Source of the DNA: a virus
IMG/VR virus record: IMGVR_UViG_3300031565_000214
Coordinates: 1-32,173 of that record
DNA: 32,173 bases
Reading direction: 5' to 3' (one strand)
Shown here: piece by piece, positions 14,636 through 21,981 of the stretch
Position numbering within the stretch: position 1 is the first letter of the stretch
How the letters are laid out: every line of letters begins with the position of its first letter
Translations under genes and position numbers: made by a program
The notes under the pieces: generated by a model
Told to the model about the DNA's origin: nothing
The model's input: the letters and a program-made list of their open reading frames with translations, nothing else
The model's database searches: none

Positions 14636-14949
14636 TAGTACTCTGCTATAATACAGTTATCTGTGCCTGCGCTTGTTACACGAGCCTGCGGGAATCGTTG
14701 CTTGACTATGCCGTGCGCGATGTTTCGGAACGGACCTCCCCACATATGAACGTGTTCGTTGTTGCTCATGTCGCCTTCAACATGAAAGAAGTACTTCTCG
14801 CCCGTTGCGAGTTTGCGACGCTGTACCCGAACCTTTAGTTTGAACGCACGGAGAGCCGCTTTGCATTCATTTGCTAATGCTACTCGGTCTTCGCCAGTTG
14901 TAAGTGTATCAAGCAAATCTTTAGGACGCGGTTTCATTGTCTTGCTCAT
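14635..14949 (-). CDS. Hypothetical protein (104 aa)
   Basis: Not recognised. The frame is open further upstream, but that stretch overlaps a coupled small gene; likely starts are the ATGs at 14949 (MSKTMKPRPKDLL) or 14937 (MKPRPKDLL). The product is basic, with strands around KVRVQRRKLATGEKYFFHVE and a C-terminal His/Trp region HVHMWGGPFRNIAHGIV. No membrane segment. It lies in a run of small genes downstream of the 365-residue protein and is coupled to the 60-residue gene below it. Function unknown. Confidence 0.6.
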   Translation of the reverse strand: MSKTMKPRPKDLLDTLTTGEDRVALANECKAALRAFKLKVRVQRRKLATGEKYFFHVEGDMSNNEHVHMWGGPFRNIAHGIVKQRFPQARVTSAGTDNCIIAEY

Positions 14950-15067
14950 CTTCGAGAAGTGCAATTGCATAGCGCACAGTAAGAAGCCAGGAACCGTATT
15001 CTTCCGAGACACCAGCTTCTACCATGCTTGCTTCAAGAAGCTTAAGGGTTTCTAATGCTTCGTTCAT
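14921..15067 (-). CDS. Small acidic helical protein (48 aa)
   Basis: A short frame begins MNEALETLKLLEASMVEAG and ends EDEQDNETAS. It is supported by a GAAGGTG ribosome-binding site seven bases before the ATG, by an ATGA overlap with the stop of the upstream 365-residue gene, and by filling what would otherwise be a gap. It overlaps the start of the next gene in another frame. The whole protein reads as two amphipathic helices. Function unknown. Confidence 0.6.
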   Translation of the reverse strand: MNEALETLKLLEASMVEAGVSEEYGSWLLTVRYAIALLEDEQDNETAS

Positions 15068-16161
15068 TTAAACACCTTCAGTATAACAATGTTTTCGTTC
15101 ATTCGACCGTTCATCTTAGCGTCGACTGCCTTAATGTCTTCGAGGAACTTGCGAAGTGCTACCTTGCCTGCCTTGTTAAACTCGGCGAGCTGCTCCTTGG
15201 GCTTGCGCAACGTCTTCTGTCGGCTCTCGTTCTCGTTGAAGTCCTTGATGCCTGTGCCCTTCACAGTAAGGCCTGCATCATCCTTAGCAACATACTTGCC
15301 AAGCTTGCGATACTTAGTGTTGTATACCCAAACTTCCTTAGCACCAATAATACCTGCGGGGCTCACGCTCGCAATACTAAGGTCGGGGAATGACTCGCAA
15401 TACTTGAGTTTGCCGATCAGCTTCTCCATTGACGGCGCTTTCTTCTTGCGCGTCTTGCGCTGAGCCTTTGCCATCGTCTGCAACATGCTCGCCGCACCGA
15501 CAATCGACTCAAGCAATTTCTGTGCGCGGAGTGCTGCGCTCTTTTGGATGTTGCTGTAGCCTTCCTTGACCTGCTCGTCCTTGCCTGCGACGACAGCCTT
15601 CATCTCTTTCAATTCCGGCTTGTAGAATGAGCTCACATAGCGAGCCTGTCCTGCTTTGAAACCTGCCAGCGTCATAGCCTTCGCAGGATCCATGTTCTTC
15701 GTAATCTTTTTGCCGTTGAGCAGCACATCGTCCAACCAACCATCAAACTCTTGGCAGACGTCCTCTGCTTGCATACGCATACGATCCTGCACCGTCAGTA
15801 CCGGACCAGCTGTTTCTTTGGCTTTAGCTTTTGCTGCTGCCTTGCGATCTTTTTGTACTGCCTTTGCCCTTACAAACGCCTCATCCAGCGAGCGAGCAAA
15901 GCCTGCTTGATAGCTGTCCGGCAGTTCGCCACCAGCAACTAAAATATAGGCGTACTTACCAAGGAACGCAAGCTCTTTATCATTGAGCACGTTCAGCAGT
16001 TTGTGATCCAGCTTCTCGTTCTTTGCGTAAGTGATCACAGCCTTCTTCAATGCTTTGTCTGTCATGTCATACTGCGCATAATGCAAAGCTTGAAACAGAG
16101 CGTGTGAGTTCTCTTTCGTAACAAGAAGTAAATTCGGTTTTGTACTAACGTATTTTGCCAC
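15064..16161 (-). CDS. Lys/Ala-rich hypothetical protein (365 aa)
   Basis: Not recognised. The first ~95 residues look like a compact helical domain (HALFQALHYAQYDMTDKALK, DKELAFLGKYAYILVAGG). The middle (100-240) is Lys/Ala-rich helix, including ARKTRKKK-like basic runs, and the C-terminal ~120 residues contain beta strands (VWVYNTKYRKLGKYVAKD), with an ending in ILKVFK. The basic character suggests a DNA- or RNA-binding role, which is inference. A sigma70-like promoter lies about 30 bases upstream. Base composition is more GC-rich than flanking small genes in places, without clear evidence of transfer. Confidence 0.68.
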   Translation of the reverse strand: MAKYVSTKPNLLLVTKENSHALFQALHYAQYDMTDKALKKAVITYAKNEKLDHKLLNVLNDKELAFLGKYAYILVAGGELPDSYQAGFARSLDEAFVRAKAVQKDRKAAAKAKAKETAGPVLTVQDRMRMQAEDVCQEFDGWLDDVLLNGKKITKNMDPAKAMTLAGFKAGQARYVSSFYKPELKEMKAVVAGKDEQVKEGYSNIQKSAALRAQKLLESIVGAASMLQTMAKAQRKTRKKKAPSMEKLIGKLKYCESFPDLSIASVSPAGIIGAKEVWVYNTKYRKLGKYVAKDDAGLTVKGTGIKDFNENESRQKTLRKPKEQLAEFNKAGKVALRKFLEDIKAVDAKMNGRMNENIVILKVFK

Positions 16162-16190
16162 TTTATGTATTCTCCATTTTAGGACTATTT

Positions 16191-16219
16191 AGTATAACAC
16201 CATTTTAGTGCTATTGCAA
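16191..16219 (-). promoter_or_regulatory. Sigma70-like promoter (TTGCAA-17-TATACT)
   Basis: Minus strand: TTGCAA at 16219-16214, 17 bases, TATACT at 16196-16191. The -35 box is weaker than in the other promoters of this window but the spacing is identical. It precedes the 365-residue protein. Confidence 0.6.
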
Positions 16220-16224
16220 TCGTC

Positions 16225-16521
16225 CTAATCGTTTATCAGTTCAAGCTCAAGGGCGTCGTCTTCTGGATTGCTGCCGATAACAAGCTCGTCAAGCAATTTG
16301 TCATCTTCAACCTGTTCCATCAAGTCTTCCAGTGAACGTGTAACTTGGTCTTCTGTTGATTGCGATTCGAGGATGAAGTGCGTAAACTTCTCACCAGTCG
16401 TTTCGTCGACTGACAGTTTTTCGGTAACAATTGTGTCCTCAAACGTCTCACCAACAAGAATGGTCAGTGTCTGCGTTGTATCATCAGTGCTGCGGACGTA
16501 TTTAATTTCTTGGCGTTTCAT
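16225..16521 (-). CDS. Acidic hypothetical protein (98 aa)
   Basis: Not recognised. The N-terminal half has beta character (TQTLTILVGETFEDTIVTEK) and the C-terminal half is a strongly acidic helix (EDLMEQVEDDKLLDELV). AGAGGAAC precedes the ATG at 16521. It follows the SprT-like gene with 12 bases between stop and start and is probably in the same transcript. Very acidic small phage proteins often mimic DNA or bind host proteins, but nothing specific supports that here. Confidence 0.65.
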   Translation of the reverse strand: MKRQEIKYVRSTDDTTQTLTILVGETFEDTIVTEKLSVDETTGEKFTHFILESQSTEDQVTRSLEDLMEQVEDDKLLDELVIGSNPEDDALELELIND

Positions 16522-16533
16522 TTTCTGTTCCTC

Positions 16534-17334
16534 TTAAAATGCTTTTGCAAGATTGTTGTTGAAGTAGGTCTTAGCAAGTCCTTTGCTCAGTCCGCAAACA
16601 TCTGCAATCTTAGCAATGATTTGGTCTTGCGTCAATTGATCCGGTCCTGCCGGGAAGTGAAGCTTGATCAGGTTACGCGCAATCTGTGCCTTCGTCAAGC
16701 CGCCGGCGCGCTTCGCTACCGTGCGCTTCTTCGGTGCTGCCTTCTGCTTCGGATTGTTAGCAATAATGCTGATCGGCTCAAAGCGCCATTTGCTGAACTC
16801 GTTTACCTTACCACCGTTGTCGCGGTACGTGAGCTGGTAACCACCACCAAGCCGCTGAATCTTCTTGTGGCGAATTTTTGTAATGCGGCGCTCAACACCC
16901 TTGCTATCGATATAAACATACGGACGACGAGCGTCACGTGCTGCCTTGCGCTCGTCTTTCGACGGTGCACCAAGGTCCATTGCATGACAGCGTTGACCGT
17001 TGCCGCCCAATGCCAAACAAACGCGCTTCCAGCCACGGTCGTGTCGATTACCAGTGCGGGGCATTGCGTAGTTTACAAGGTGTGCAACTTCATGCGGAAT
17101 TGTATTTTCGAGCGTGTCCTTCCAGTGCTGCTCGATTGCCGTCGGATGAAGACGGAGTTCAAAACTGTGGGCATTGCCAAAGATGTCACGCTTACAACGT
17201 GCTTCACCGGCAGTTCTAAAGCCGCGGATGTCGCAACGGATGTGAACATTACCACGAAGCTTCGTACCGTAAATACGATCAGCTTCTTCCAGGGATGCTT
17301 CTACCGCTTGGATTGCTTTGATAACGTTTGACAT
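16534..17334 (-). CDS. SprT-like zinc metallopeptidase-domain protein
   Basis: Residues 78-99 contain the zinc-binding HExxH (NTIPHEVAHLVNY; H81, E82, H85) with a third ligand H98 in NRHDRGWK, the SprT/Spartan arrangement. In eukaryotes the family cuts proteins crosslinked to DNA; the bacterial and phage members are poorly characterised. After the catalytic part come a short beta region (YVYIDSKGVERRITKIRHKK), a basic linker KQKAAPKKRTVAKR, and a helical C-terminus (KAQIARNLIKLHFPAG, LTQDQIIAKIADVCGLSKG) that may bind DNA. It is the first gene behind a perfect sigma70 promoter, so an early role in takeover or DNA processing is likely. Confidence 0.8.
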   Translation of the reverse strand: MSNVIKAIQAVEASLEEADRIYGTKLRGNVHIRCDIRGFRTAGEARCKRDIFGNAHSFELRLHPTAIEQHWKDTLENTIPHEVAHLVNYAMPRTGNRHDRGWKRVCLALGGNGQRCHAMDLGAPSKDERKAARDARRPYVYIDSKGVERRITKIRHKKIQRLGGGYQLTYRDNGGKVNEFSKWRFEPISIIANNPKQKAAPKKRTVAKRAGGLTKAQIARNLIKLHFPAGPDQLTQDQIIAKIADVCGLSKGLAKTYFNNNLAKAF

Positions 17335-17364
17335 GTTTTGCCCTTTCCCTAACTGTTAAATATA

Positions 17365-17393
17365 ATTATAGAGCCATATATTTCACATGTCAA
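17365..17393 (-). promoter_or_regulatory. Sigma70 promoter (TTGACA-17-TATAAT) for the SprT-like gene
   Basis: Minus strand: TTGACA at 17393-17388, 17 bases, TATAAT at 17370-17365. Both boxes match consensus exactly. Confidence 0.9.
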
Positions 17394-17417
17394 ATCTATA
17401 ATCCGTTAGAAAACAAG

Positions 17418-17515
17418 GACTTACAGGTATTTTTCAGGAAAAATCGGGCAGGGCTTGGTCAGTGTACTCCCGCGTCTATATACGGTCGATTTCCACAAAA
17501 TCAATGACTTACAGG
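17418..17515. repeat. Direct repeat GACTTACAGG, two copies 88 bases apart
   Basis: GACTTACAGG occurs at 17418-17427 and 17506-17515. On the minus strand the similarity continues past the 10-mer as [C/A]TTG[T/A]TTTT. Both copies lie upstream of the SprT promoter and could be binding sites of a regulator. Confidence 0.5.
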
Positions 17516-17572
17516 CGCCGCAAACCCTTATATATCAAGCACTTGCGCGTCCAGGAAAAAGCTCGTGGTCAT

Positions 17573-18493
17573 CTAGGCGCGCCAGTAGCCCTCAAGTCCC
17601 ATGCCGTGCGCGTTGATCGGGATGCCTTTCAGCTTCGGATAATTCTCGGACTCACGCATGAAGCCTTCGATCACAAAATACTCGTCGCTGATCGTGCCGT
17701 CCGTAAAGTAGTTGACGCTGTCAATATCAGTTTTGACCGTCTGCCAGAAGCATACCTCTTTTCCAGCGATGGCGTACACAGGAGCAGCATAGAACTCGCC
17801 AACTTGCTTGTGCGCTTGCTCCACTTGTTTTAGCAGCCCATCAAATGCTAGTGCATCTTCGATCAAATAGTCCTCGCGGCTGTCAGTGCAGATTCTGCGC
17901 ACCTGGACATATTGTACAGATGGGAATTTCCCTAACCACTCAAGCATCTCAGGGATTTCTTTGATGTTGTATTTGCTTGCAACAATCGACACGCGACAGT
18001 GATCGACTTCGGTCAAAATTTTCTCCCAATCTGGCATCGGTGATTTGCCCATCATCAATTGCTGCGTATCGAAATCTCGCGTATGAATCGAGAAGCCGGG
18101 GTTAGCAATACACTTGTCAATCGCTTCCATCTTCTTATGTGCAAGGAAGCCGTTTGTGCGCAGGCCCATTCTAAATCCTTTGCCTTGCACGTAGTCGAGT
18201 ATCTCAGGCAAGTAGCGATACATTAGTGCATCTGTGTTCTGCCCTGTGATATAGACATTCGGAATATTGCGTTCCTTACAAACATCGAGAAACTCGTCAA
18301 AGTTTTTCCAAGTGCTAAAGTGATCTCGCATTTGATTTTGATTTGAGAAAACGGGATCAATGTCTTTGCCGAGACAGAAATAACAATCTGCATTGCATTT
18401 GCCAAGGACGTTTATATTGGCGAAGCTTGGTGCAGAACGATTCCAATTCTTTTCAAACTCCGGTCGTAGAAGTTTATTTCGCCATTTACTCAT
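17573..18493 (-). CDS. Radical SAM enzyme
   Basis: The motif CNADCYFC (C33, C37, C40) is the CxxxCxxC signature that holds the 4Fe-4S cluster and S-adenosylmethionine in radical SAM enzymes. ITGQNTDAL stands where the usual GGEP-type SAM-contact motif is expected. The protein is 306 residues: a TIM-barrel part followed by a C-terminal region with single Cys residues but no second full cluster motif. The substrate is unknown; a modification of nucleotide, peptide or DNA base is possible. The ATG at 18493 (MSKWRNKLL) overlaps the upstream stop as TAATG; an alternative TTG seven codons upstream is less likely. It is the last gene of the NAD-salvage operon. Confidence 0.85.
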   Translation of the reverse strand: MSKWRNKLLRPEFEKNWNRSAPSFANINVLGKCNADCYFCLGKDIDPVFSNQNQMRDHFSTWKNFDEFLDVCKERNIPNVYITGQNTDALMYRYLPEILDYVQGKGFRMGLRTNGFLAHKKMEAIDKCIANPGFSIHTRDFDTQQLMMGKSPMPDWEKILTEVDHCRVSIVASKYNIKEIPEMLEWLGKFPSVQYVQVRRICTDSREDYLIEDALAFDGLLKQVEQAHKQVGEFYAAPVYAIAGKEVCFWQTVKTDIDSVNYFTDGTISDEYFVIEGFMRESENYPKLKGIPINAHGMGLEGYWRA

Positions 18494-18723
18494 TAGTACA
18501 CCTTTTCCTTCCAAATCGTATACATCACATGCCGAAGGTCGCCGCTCGAATAATGATTGCTACTTTTCTTCCAAGTGATCTTCTCGCCGAAGTCCTTTTC
18601 GGCGAGTTGTTTTGCTGTCTTAAGATCGCTTGCAAGCATCTCCCAATTAGTCTCGGTACCTGCTCCCATGTGTCCGAGGAACCTAAGGTCTTCGCTTACT
18701 ACTCTGTAAACGTAGTTCTTCAT
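18493..18723 (-). CDS. Hypothetical protein (76 aa)
   Basis: Not recognised. A short mixed alpha/beta protein (NYVYRVVSEDLRFLGHMGAG, then helix DLKTAKQLAEKDFGEKITW, then a C-terminal strand). Both ends are coupled: its ATG overlaps the NadV stop and its stop overlaps the radical SAM start (TAATG). Conservation of this position between NadV and the radical SAM gene in related phages would suggest a shared pathway. Confidence 0.65.
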   Translation of the reverse strand: MKNYVYRVVSEDLRFLGHMGAGTETNWEMLASDLKTAKQLAEKDFGEKITWKKSSNHYSSGDLRHVMYTIWKEKVY

Positions 18724-20249
18724 TAGTACACCTCTACCTCGAGATCATCTAGCGTTCCTACGTTAGCTTCTGCTCTGCGAATACGTTCTGCTGGAAGTTT
18801 TGCGTTCTCGCGAACCTCTGCCAGCGTCATGTCGCGTACCAGCTTGCCGCTGTCGTATACTGTCTCCAGCATTGGTGTGAAGCCCTCTGTTTCGTACCGT
18901 GCAACTTCTTCGATGCGAACTGTCAGGAATTCGTTGTTTCTGCGCATGAGCTCCAAACGTCCTGCCATCGACTTCTTGAAGCTTGAGCGTACTGGCTTCC
19001 AGGTTGTTGCGTCGTATATGGTAGGATCCTTGTAAATGTCATGCCAGCCATCTGCATCATGCCTTGCACATGCCTTCATTGCAAATTTCAGTGTGTCTCT
19101 GTTGTTCTTCTGCAGAAGACCACCACCCATTCCAAATGCAATGTTGCTGATGCTGAAGTTCTCTTCTTCCAGCTTCGCTACAATCTTGCGAACGTCGTCG
19201 ATGTCGATGCCGTCGCCCTGTATTACGCGGACGTTAGCAAGCACCTTGCAACCTTTTCCGTTATACGTGAATCCGAAGATTCGCGACAGTCTGCGAACAA
19301 GCTCAACCGGTGTCTCGACTGGGTCGCCACTGTCTGGACGGATAACCCAGGTAGCGCCCGACTTGAGTAGACGATCCTTGAACTTCGGTGCAATGTTCTC
19401 AACAAAGTTCATGATGTCGTAGCTGTCTGCTACCGTTGCGAAAATCGCGCCAGGCTTAGCCACCTTGTCAAATACTTGATCGAGGAACTTTTCTTCGCCG
19501 TCGGGACCAAATGCCGTTGTCGTGCTATGCTCCGTTGCAAAGATGCTGTAGCCTGCCATCTTCTCGTGATAGCCGATGTTAGCTGCCATAATGCCTACAG
19601 TCGTGTCGCTACCGAGGAAGTTAACAAGATGTGCTGCGCCGTTGAACGCCGCGCTCTCCATGCTGCTAACACCGCGGGAGCCGAAGTCGTGTAGCTTGAA
19701 GCCGATTTCTGCATCTGCGTCGTCTGCTGTCCTTACAAGAGCATCATAAATGATTTTCTTGATGTGATAGGACGTTGTTGCTACAGTAGTAGGTGCCCAA
19801 ACGCGCATTATCAACGTTTCCATATAGGTCGTCAATGCAATGATGCGTTCGTCTGCTACAGCGGATTCGACCGTTGCGAGCAACTGCTTCGTAGGAAGAA
19901 CTGTGCCTTCGGGGATTGCGCGAATCTTGAGCGGCATGTAGCCGTCGTAGTCGTCAACCACTGCGCGAAGTGCGATTTCGAGTTCCTCAATTTCGACACC
20001 AAAAAAGTGTTCTTTCTGAAACGCGATAATGTTGTCAACTTGCTTGTGCGTTAGCTGGCGAAGCAAATGCTCCTTGATAACCAACTGCAAGCCGAACCAC
20101 TGTAGCTCTTCGTAGTCTCCGCCGCGGCTAAAAATGTGGCTCATTAGCCTGTCAGTGCCTTTCGGATACTGTGCAGGGTGTGAGAATTTGTAGCTGTCTG
20201 TGTCGCCAGCTGCTCCGTATGTATTTCTAATTTCTTGTATAATGCTCAT
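18723..20249 (-). CDS. nadV: Nicotinamide phosphoribosyltransferase (NadV/NAMPT)
   Basis: Makes NMN from nicotinamide and PRPP, the first step of the two-step NAD salvage. The 508 residues match full-length NAMPT. Active-site stretches are intact: KLHDFGSRGVSSMESA (H187, D188, R192), the catalytic His in ATEHSTTTAFG (H241, matching human H247), and VIRPDSGDP (R304, D306, D309). The ATG at 20249 follows AAGGAG, which sits in the loop of an inverted repeat that may control translation. It lies in the same operon as the NMN adenylyltransferase that completes the pathway. Such pairs occur in vibriophage KVP40. Confidence 0.95.
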   Translation of the reverse strand: MSIIQEIRNTYGAAGDTDSYKFSHPAQYPKGTDRLMSHIFSRGGDYEELQWFGLQLVIKEHLLRQLTHKQVDNIIAFQKEHFFGVEIEELEIALRAVVDDYDGYMPLKIRAIPEGTVLPTKQLLATVESAVADERIIALTTYMETLIMRVWAPTTVATTSYHIKKIIYDALVRTADDADAEIGFKLHDFGSRGVSSMESAAFNGAAHLVNFLGSDTTVGIMAANIGYHEKMAGYSIFATEHSTTTAFGPDGEEKFLDQVFDKVAKPGAIFATVADSYDIMNFVENIAPKFKDRLLKSGATWVIRPDSGDPVETPVELVRRLSRIFGFTYNGKGCKVLANVRVIQGDGIDIDDVRKIVAKLEEENFSISNIAFGMGGGLLQKNNRDTLKFAMKACARHDADGWHDIYKDPTIYDATTWKPVRSSFKKSMAGRLELMRRNNEFLTVRIEEVARYETEGFTPMLETVYDSGKLVRDMTLAEVRENAKLPAERIRRAEANVGTLDDLEVEVY

Positions 20250-20267
20250 TGTAATACTCCTTACAAT
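20248..20267 (-). promoter_or_regulatory. Hairpin presenting the nadV ribosome-binding site in its loop
   Basis: The minus strand reads ATTGTAA-GGAGTA-TTACAAT: a perfect seven-pair inverted repeat with GGAG in the loop and the start codon overlapping the 3' arm. It could be a translational operator for nadV. Confidence 0.55.
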
Positions 20268-20291
20268 ATTGCCCGCTCCATTGCAGGACTT

Positions 20292-20510
20292 TTATCTCAT
20301 AAAACCGTCGCGGCCTTCATCGGCTACGGGTGCTGCACCTGTTGCTCGCCAGTCGCTGTTATCCATGTCTTTGTCGTACTTCGTAGATTCGACTGCGGCT
20401 CGCGCTGCTTCCAGTGCTACTTTGAATGGCATAGCAACTTTGATGCCATGCAGTTCGCGCATAACGCGCTCGTTATATTCAAGGTATGCAATAAATTCTT
20501 TGTTAGTCAT
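20292..20510 (-). CDS. Hypothetical protein (72 aa)
   Basis: Not recognised. Helical N-terminal half (NKEFIAYLEYNERVMRELHG, then VALEAARAAVES) and a short polar tail ending GRDGFMR. The ATG at 20510 overlaps the upstream stop (ATGA type), and nadV follows after 42 bases. It lies between the two NAD-salvage enzymes, so a connection with that pathway is possible but unsupported by motif. Confidence 0.62.
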   Translation of the reverse strand: MTNKEFIAYLEYNERVMRELHGIKVAMPFKVALEAARAAVESTKYDKDMDNSDWRATGAAPVADEGRDGFMR

Positions 20511-20764
20511 TTTATCTCTCCTTTCAGCTTCAACTGAAATAATGTTTTCTTTGCTTTTGTTTCGTCGTTAAACGTATGCTTGCGGTCAACTTCAAACATG
20601 TTGCTGTAGTTCATACCTTTTGTTCTTTCCGAGTCTTCTTCAACCATCGTATAAGAACTTACAAGTCCGCGAACATTAATGTGCGTGATTGAAATCTTTG
20701 CTGACACAACCATGCCGTTGCGAATAGCGAATTTTTGCATTCCGTAATGTCTGCGTGATTTCAT
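20507..20764 (-). CDS. Small basic beta-rich protein (85 aa)
   Basis: Not recognised. The ATG at 20764 (MKSRRHYGMQKFAIRNG) is chosen over an upstream TTG because GGAG lies a few bases before it and the upstream gene ends two bases away. The protein has alternating beta-type sequence (MVVSAKISITHINVRGLVSS) and a basic C-terminus. It is tightly coupled to the NadM-Nudix gene and to the 72-residue gene. No metal or nucleotide motif was seen. Confidence 0.62.
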   Translation of the reverse strand: MKSRRHYGMQKFAIRNGMVVSAKISITHINVRGLVSSYTMVEEDSERTKGMNYSNMFEVDRKHTFNDETKAKKTLFQLKLKGEIK

Positions 20765-20765
20765 C

Positions 20766-21836
20766 TTAGTTCTCCAGCTTCGCAACCATTGTTTGAATGA
20801 TTAGTTTATGGTCTTCGAAAAGTACGCTACCCATTGCATCAACTACGTCCAACGGAAACCAACGTGCTTCTTCTGCGTCGTCTGCGCCTTTCACCTTAGG
20901 CAGGCTGGGTTGGTCTTCGAGTGCGAACAGATATGCGTTTGTAATTGTGCGACCACGCAAGCTTCTGTTAGGTTCGTCAAAAACCTGAAAGTGTTTCATG
21001 CTGCCTCTAAGAACGCGAGACGGTACTTTCAGTTTTGTTTCTTCGCGTAGCTCGCGAATGACACCATCTTCCAAACGTTCTTGCTGATTTACAAATCCGC
21101 CCGGAAGTGCCCACAGCCCTTTGCCAGGTTGTGTGCGTCTTTTTACAAGCAGGATGTGCCCGCTCTGCACGACGACTGCATCTGTCGTTACGAATGTGAC
21201 TGCGTATGGTGCCTGCTCCCACATTTTGTGATAGCGACGAACGTATTCCTCTTCGTCAACAAGTATCTTGTATTCTTTCATCTTGTGAAACTTGTCGAGG
21301 AACGCAAGCACTTCTGCAGGCACGTCTGGCACAATCTGCTCAAACTCGCCGTCGAAGTAATGTTCGCGTATGATAGAGGCGTCAAGGATGCGTTCGCCGT
21401 TTGCGCGGACGCGATGACCGATTTCGATGAATTCCCAGGTAGGGAACTGGTTGAGGTAAAAGCTGGTGTGGTCCTTGTCGTGACCGAGGATAGCAATTTT
21501 GGCGTCGAAGATTTCGTAGCCTTGCTCGATTAGATGTTTGTGTGCTGCTGTCTGTACGTTCTTCAGCCACTCTGTGTTTGGGTAGTAATCTTCCACTCCA
21601 ATAACACCGACGCGATCTTCAGGAAAGATATCCTTGATCATGCGTTTGCGCTCATCTGCTGTGAACGGGTTTTTAGGAGTGCGGGGTTGGTTAGCTGAAC
21701 CGGCGATGACCAAAACGTGGTCTGCGATTTCTAATGCTGTTTTGATGTTGCGAACGTGCCCGTTGTGTAAGGGCTGCATTCTGCCGATGAACACGGCTAA
21801 GTCGTATTTTCTGTCTTTCATCTCGATATCATCCAT
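20766..21836 (-). CDS. Bifunctional NMN adenylyltransferase / Nudix hydrolase (NadM-Nudix)
   Basis: Two domains in one chain. Residues ~10-180 are a nucleotidylyltransferase: GRMQPLHNGH (HxGH at 24-27) joins NMN and ATP to NAD. Residues ~210-356 are a Nudix domain with the box G247-x5-E253-x7-RELREE (261-266), which in related proteins cleaves ADP-ribose or similar compounds. With NadV this restores NAD from nicotinamide. KVP40 and other T4-like phages carry the same fusion. The start is the ATG at 21836 or the one at 21821 (MKDRKYDLAVF). A sigma70-type promoter lies 80 bases upstream. First gene of the operon that ends with the radical SAM gene. Confidence 0.93.
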   Translation of the reverse strand: MDDIEMKDRKYDLAVFIGRMQPLHNGHVRNIKTALEIADHVLVIAGSANQPRTPKNPFTADERKRMIKDIFPEDRVGVIGVEDYYPNTEWLKNVQTAAHKHLIEQGYEIFDAKIAILGHDKDHTSFYLNQFPTWEFIEIGHRVRANGERILDASIIREHYFDGEFEQIVPDVPAEVLAFLDKFHKMKEYKILVDEEEYVRRYHKMWEQAPYAVTFVTTDAVVVQSGHILLVKRRTQPGKGLWALPGGFVNQQERLEDGVIRELREETKLKVPSRVLRGSMKHFQVFDEPNRSLRGRTITNAYLFALEDQPSLPKVKGADDAEEARWFPLDVVDAMGSVLFEDHKLIIQTMVAKLEN

Positions 21837-21896
21837 ATCGTCTGCGCTACAAGAATCCCTTGTAACTTAGGAAGGTCCACCCTTCCTTTATATGCT

Positions 21897-21906
21897 ATTA
21901 TTTAGC
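21897..21906 (-). promoter_or_regulatory. Late-promoter-like motif (GCTAAATAAT)
   Basis: Minus-strand GCTAAATAAT lies upstream of the NadM-Nudix gene and downstream of its sigma70 promoter. Two positions differ from the stronger copies, so it may be chance. Confidence 0.3.
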
Positions 21907-21916
21907 TAATATGTGT

Positions 21917-21945
21917 ATATTACGCTCTATTTCGGGTATTGTCAA
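21917..21945 (-). promoter_or_regulatory. Sigma70-type promoter (TTGACA-17-TAATAT) for the NAD operon
   Basis: Minus strand: TTGACA at 21945-21940, 17 bases, TAATAT at 21922-21917. The -35 box is perfect and the -10 box is imperfect (4 of 6). Confidence 0.68.
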
Positions 21946-21981
21946 GCTATTTGTGAAAGTTTATTTTCACTTGTTTTGCTT

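Larger units (their letters stand above)
17335..17572. other. 238-base gene-free stretch with promoter and direct repeats
   Basis: No credible gene was found. The stretch holds the sigma70 promoter of the SprT-like gene, a 10-base direct repeat, and a weak possible second promoter (TTGATT, 16 bases, TATATA on the minus strand). No good terminator for the upstream radical SAM gene could be identified. Confidence 0.6.

Noticed and set aside
16510-17331. 273-codon plus-strand open frame
   Set aside because: Exact antisense of the SprT-like gene, whose HExxH motif, promoter and ribosome-binding site are clear.
18494-18514. Seven-residue N-terminal extension of the radical SAM protein
   Set aside because: It requires a TTG start and overlaps the upstream gene; the ATG at 18493 is coupled by TAATG.
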